42,360 nt of DNA from Gracilibacillus alcaliphilus (GTDB lineage: Bacteria > Bacillota > Bacilli > Bacillales > Amphibacillaceae), in the NCBI RefSeq assembly GCF_016909015.1, contig NZ_JAFBFA010000042.1:1-42360 (forward strand). The letters are read 5' to 3'. The notes beneath the pieces are model-generated. The model was given only the letters and a program-made list of their open reading frames with translations. It did no database searches and had not been told where the DNA came from. The position numbers and the translations under genes were made by a program. Numbering within the stretch: position 1 is the stretch's first letter; the number at the start of each line of letters is the position of its first letter. This document shows, piece after piece, positions 40,305 through 42,360 of the stretch.

Positions 40305-40414
40305 TTTCTTTCCTTATCCCAATAGAAGAACCAACATTGATTTAACAGAGTAATTTGATACTTATTTTTCCCTTGAAAGGCCTCTCTTAACTGTTTTTTT
40401 AACCATGAAGGCAT
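40301..40414 (-). CDS. cmpA: Cortex morphogenetic protein CmpA (37 aa)
   Basis: A tiny gene on the minus strand between tex and sprT. The ATG at 40414-40412 (MPSWLKKQLREAF) is 8 nt after AAAGGAG, and 37 residues end with a TAG that overlaps the tex stop (shared CTAG). The sequence MPSWLKKQLREAF...KYQITLLNQCWFFY matches the CmpA pattern of an N-terminal amphipathic helix and a conserved NQCWFFY end. In B. subtilis CmpA (also 37 residues, same location) takes part in a checkpoint on spore coat and cortex assembly with SpoIVA and ClpXP. An ATG two codons upstream is also in frame, but too near the ribosome site. Confidence 0.9.
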   Translation of the reverse strand: MPSWLKKQLREAFQGKNKYQITLLNQCWFFYWDKERN

Positions 40415-40484
40415 TTTCATTACTCCTTTTCCTCAGTTATTTACAGCTATTCTATGCGGAGTAATCGAGAGGTGTGATTGGACC

Positions 40485-40946
40485 GTGAACCAAAAGGAAT
40501 TAGAACAATTAACACATGATATATCAGAAACGGTTTTTGAGAAACCTTTTCTTGATAAAGTTACATTTAATAACCGTCTGCGGACAACAGGTGGACGCTA
40601 TATTCCATCCAAACGTTTGATTGAATTAAATCCAAAATACTATCATGAATTAGGCTATGAGGAGTTAGTCGGTGTAATCAAGCATGAATTATGTCATTAT
40701 CATCTTCATATCGAAGGCAAGGGCTATCAGCATCGGGACCCAGAGTTCAGGCAGCTGTTAAAACGAACGGATTCCCCCAGATTTTGTAATCCTTTGCCTT
40801 CGATGAATGATAAGTACGCTTTTATCTATCAATGCAATGATTGTCAACATATGTATAAGAGGCAAAGAAGAGTAGATGTAAAACGGTATCGCTGCGGCAA
40901 ATGCAAGGGGAAATTAATTCAAATAAAAAATGCTAAGAAGTATTGA
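40485..40946 (+). CDS. SprT-like zinc metalloprotein (YdcK)
   Basis: A SprT-family protein of 153 residues. The metal motif HELCH lies at 67-71, within VIKHELCHYHLHIEGKG. A C-terminal zinc ribbon is formed by C117, C120 (QCNDC) and C137, C140 (CGKC). The fold resembles the Spartan protease domain, but activity of the bacterial short form is not established. The start GTG at 40485 follows GAGAGGTG; the position after tex and cmpA is that of ydcK in B. subtilis. Confidence 0.9.
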   Translation: MNQKELEQLTHDISETVFEKPFLDKVTFNNRLRTTGGRYIPSKRLIELNPKYYHELGYEELVGVIKHELCHYHLHIEGKGYQHRDPEFRQLLKRTDSPRFCNPLPSMNDKYAFIYQCNDCQHMYKRQRRVDVKRYRCGKCKGKLIQIKNAKKY

Positions 40947-40971
40947 CGATTTTATAGGAGTGTGATAAATT
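40943..40971 (+). promoter_or_regulatory. Upstream (P1) candidate tRNA promoter
   Basis: TTGACG (40943-40948), 17 bases, TAAATT (40966-40971), overlapping the sprT stop. If used, its transcript would pass the hairpin at 40975-41023 before the first tRNA. The -10 is imperfect. Confidence 0.4.
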
Positions 40972-40974
40972 ATA

Positions 40975-41033
40975 TTGGTGTCACTTTGAGACAAGCTTTT
41001 CAAGCAGTGACAAGTGATACCAACATAATTTTT
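40975..41033 (+). terminator. Terminator of sprT
   Basis: TTGGTGTCACT (40975-40985) pairs with AGTGATACCAA (41013-41023), with one G-T wobble; an inner GAGACAAGCTTTTCAAGC may fold further. CATAATTTTTATC follows. The tail is moderate. Confidence 0.6.
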
Positions 41034-41045
41034 ATCAGAAAAATG

Positions 41046-41074
41046 TTGACAAACATTAGTAAATATTATAAGAT
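41046..41074 (+). promoter_or_regulatory. Main promoter (P2) of the tRNA array
   Basis: Consensus -35 TTGACA (41046-41051), 17 bases, -10 TAAGAT (41069-41074), with the first tRNA 34 bases further. Confidence 0.75.
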
Positions 41075-41107
41075 ATTTAACGTCGTCAGCAAGCTTTTCA
41101 ACATTAT

Positions 41108-41182
41108 TCCACAGTAGCTCAGTGGTAGAGCAATCGGCTGTTAACCGATCGGTCGTAGGTTCGAATCCTACCTGTGGAGCCA
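41108..41182 (+). tRNA. tRNA-Asn (GTT)
   Basis: Cloverleaf with acceptor TCCACAG/CTGTGGA, D-arm GTAGCTCAGTGGTAGAGC, anticodon GTT in the loop CTGTTAA, T-arm GGTTCGAATCC, and encoded CCA. Confidence 0.97.
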
Positions 41183-41183
41183 T

Positions 41184-41274
41184 GGAGAAGTACTCAAGTG
41201 GCTGAAGAGGCGCCCCTGCTAAGGGTGTAGGTCGTGTAAGCGGCGCGAGGGTTCAAATCCCTCCTTCTCCGCCA
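41184..41274 (+). tRNA. tRNA-Ser (GCT)
   Basis: Class II tRNA of 91 nt with a long variable arm. Acceptor GGAGAAG/CTTCTCC, anticodon GCT in CTGCTAA, T-loop GGTTCAAATCC, encoded CCA. Confidence 0.97.
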
Positions 41275-41287
41275 TTACATTTTTAAT

Positions 41288-41359
41288 GGCCCGTTGGTCA
41301 AGTGGTTAAGACACCGCCCTTTCACGGCGGTAACACGGGTTCGAATCCCGTACGGGTCA
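41288..41359 (+). tRNA. tRNA-Glu (TTC), no encoded CCA
   Basis: Acceptor GGCCCGT/ACGGGTC with discriminator A59, anticodon TTC in CTTTCAC, T-arm GGTTCGAATCC. The next bases are TCA instead of CCA, so the 3' end must be added after transcription. Confidence 0.96.
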
Positions 41360-41376
41360 TCAGAAACAATTACATA

Positions 41377-41453
41377 GGTCCGGTAGTTCAGTTGGTTAGA
41401 ATGCCTGCCTGTCACGCAGGAGGTCGCGGGTTCGAGTCCCGTCCGGACCGCCA
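41377..41453 (+). tRNA. tRNA-Asp (GTC)
   Basis: Acceptor GGTCCGG/CCGGACC, anticodon GTC in CTGTCAC, T-arm GGTTCGAGTCC, encoded CCA. Confidence 0.97.
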
Positions 41454-41461
41454 TTTATTGT

Positions 41462-41536
41462 TGGGCTATAGCCAAGCGGTAAGGCAACGGTTTTTGGTAC
41501 CGTCATGCGCTGGTTCGAATCCAGCTAGCCCAGCCA
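41462..41536 (+). tRNA. tRNA-Gln (TTG)
   Basis: Acceptor TGGGCTA/TAGCCCA, anticodon TTG in the loop TTTTGGT, T-arm GGTTCGAATCC, encoded CCA. A 138-nt spacer follows. Confidence 0.96.
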
Positions 41537-41674
41537 TTTTTATTTTTTAAAATTACATTCGTCACATGACGAATAATATATTCCATTAACTTGATCGATG
41601 GTTCACAAGCTTTTAAGTTAATATGGAAATAGGAGTAAGTAACTGAATTCCGTCAGTTTGCATACTTTAGTTAA

Positions 41675-41750
41675 GAGCCATTAGCTCAGTTGGTAGAGCA
41701 TCTGACTTTTAATCAGAGGGTCGGAGGTTCGAATCCTCCATGGCTCACCA
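41675..41750 (+). tRNA. tRNA-Lys (TTT)
   Basis: Acceptor GAGCCAT/ATGGCTC, anticodon TTT in CTTTTAA, T-arm GGTTCGAATCC, encoded CCA. Confidence 0.97.
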
Positions 41751-41775
41751 TTTTTAACAGGTGAAGTAGTATGGA

Positions 41776-41859
<84 letters not shown>

Positions 41860-41870
41860 TAAAAAAACTA

Positions 41871-41901
41871 TTGACTTCTATATAATGAATATGATATATT
41901 A
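41871..41901 (+). promoter_or_regulatory. Internal promoter of the tRNA array
   Basis: TTGACT (from about 41871), 17-18 bases, then ATATAT/TATATT, placed between the Leu and Arg genes. It could boost the last four tRNAs and the following rrn operon. Confidence 0.6.
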
Positions 41902-41920
41902 ATGGATGTCGCTTTAATTA

Positions 41921-41997
41921 GCGCCCGTAGCTCAATTGGATAGAGCGTTTGACTACGGATCAAGAGGTTAGGGGTTCGACTCCTCTCGGGCGCGCCA
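41921..41997 (+). tRNA. tRNA-Arg (ACG)
   Basis: Acceptor GCGCCCG/CGGGCGC, anticodon ACG in CTACGGA (A34 is edited to inosine in this family), T-arm GGTTCGACTCC, encoded CCA. Confidence 0.97.
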
Positions 41998-42000
41998 TGA

Positions 42001-42077
42001 CGGGAAGTGGCTCAGCTTGGTAGAGCACTTGGTTTGGGACCAAGGGGTCGCAGGTTCAAATCCTGTCTTCCCGACCA
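42001..42077 (+). tRNA. tRNA-Pro (TGG)
   Basis: Acceptor CGGGAAG/CTTCCCG, anticodon TGG in TTTGGGA, T-arm GGTTCAAATCC, encoded CCA. Only three bases after tRNA-Arg. Confidence 0.97.
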
Positions 42078-42101
42078 GTCGGAATCACATGAATTTTATA
42101 T

Positions 42102-42175
42102 GCGGGTGTAGTTTAGTGGTAAAACCTCAGCCTTCCAAGCTGATGTCGAGGGTTCAATTCCCTTCACCCGCTCCA
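42102..42175 (+). tRNA. tRNA-Gly (TCC)
   Basis: Acceptor GCGGGTG/CACCCGC, anticodon TCC in CTTCCAA, T-arm GGTTCAATTCC, encoded CCA. Confidence 0.97.
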
Positions 42176-42185
42176 TTATATAAAT

Positions 42186-42262
<77 letters not shown>

Positions 42263-42360
42263 TTTATTACATTGATCATTGAAAACTGAACAAAACAACC
42301 AGTATGTAAAAGAAGAAAAAAGCAATATGCTAGCTTGTCAAAAGCGAGCACAAGACAACT
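42263..42360 (+). other. Leader of an rRNA operon (16S gene beyond the window)
   Basis: TCATTGAAAACTGAAC (near 42275-42290) is the boxA-like antitermination sequence found before 16S and 23S genes of Bacillaceae. It is followed by AAAACAACC and a purine-rich stretch, as in pre-16S leaders. No rRNA sequence itself is reached. No terminator separates it from tRNA-Ile, so read-through from the tRNA array is likely. Confidence 0.7.

Overview
The window is low-G+C Firmicute DNA. Purine-rich Shine-Dalgarno sites, TTGACA/TATAAT-type promoters and the gene families point to an endospore-forming Bacillaceae, probably of the Gracilibacillus/Oceanobacillus kind; the genus is inference. A 37-codon gene matching the cortex morphogenetic protein CmpA supports sporulation. 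Gene order from about 19.9 kb to 41 kb (cshA, rhomboid, acpS, ydcC, alr, ndoAI-ndoA, rsbRSTUVW-sigB-rsbX, tex, cmpA, sprT, tRNAs) follows the Bacillus subtilis ydb/ydc segment, with local insertions.

Layout. 1-2.1 kb: the end of an unknown gene, a small unknown gene, a WYL-YolD pair behind a promoter carrying two LexA/SOS boxes, and a DUF4064 membrane protein. 2.7-9.9 kb: a beta-hydroxyacid dehydrogenase, the secretion-stress set htrB/cssR-cssS, typA and a YkvA-type protein. 10.1-18.3 kb: a CapA lipoprotein, a thioredoxin-like protein, an Ecs/Yth-type ABC exporter whose permease looks frameshifted, a MarR regulator of the MhqR type, a glutaredoxin-like protein, a YppG-like protein, a carboxylesterase and a membrane acyltransferase. 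18.4-26.6 kb: an EamA transporter, cshA, a candidate small RNA or attenuator, a lysophospholipase-like hydrolase, a rhomboid protease, and a glycerate kinase-SLC13 transporter operon. 26.8-32.0 kb: acpS, nnr, ydcC, alr and the EndoAI/EndoA antitoxin-toxin pair. 32.5-37.8 kb: the complete sigma-B stress module. 38.1-40.9 kb: tex, cmpA, sprT. 41.1-42.3 kb: eleven tRNA genes leading into an rRNA operon leader; the 16S gene lies beyond the window.

How the parts work together. CssRS senses misfolded secreted protein and should activate htrB, transcribed divergently. RsbR and RsbS hold the RsbT kinase; released RsbT activates the RsbU phosphatase, which dephosphorylates RsbV, and RsbV frees sigma-B from RsbW, with RsbX resetting the stressosome. 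A sigma-B-type promoter directly after rsbU would give autoregulation of rsbV-rsbW-sigB-rsbX. The tRNA array has its own promoters and probably feeds the following rrn operon.

Most notable: (i) three elements of 302, 136 and 49 bp sharing inverted-repeat ends with the core TGTTCAAAAAGTTC, which look like a non-autonomous transposon family; (ii) a roughly 300-nt leader between rsbU and rsbV with interleaved complementary arms and a perfect 15-bp tandem repeat; (iii) a strong promoter and terminator pair bounding a short unannotated transcript upstream of the lysophospholipase; (iv) an SOS-boxed WYL-YolD pair without its usual UvrX polymerase partner; (v) a permease gene apparently split by a frameshift. 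I did not find a CRISPR array, prophage or recognised multi-gene defence system.
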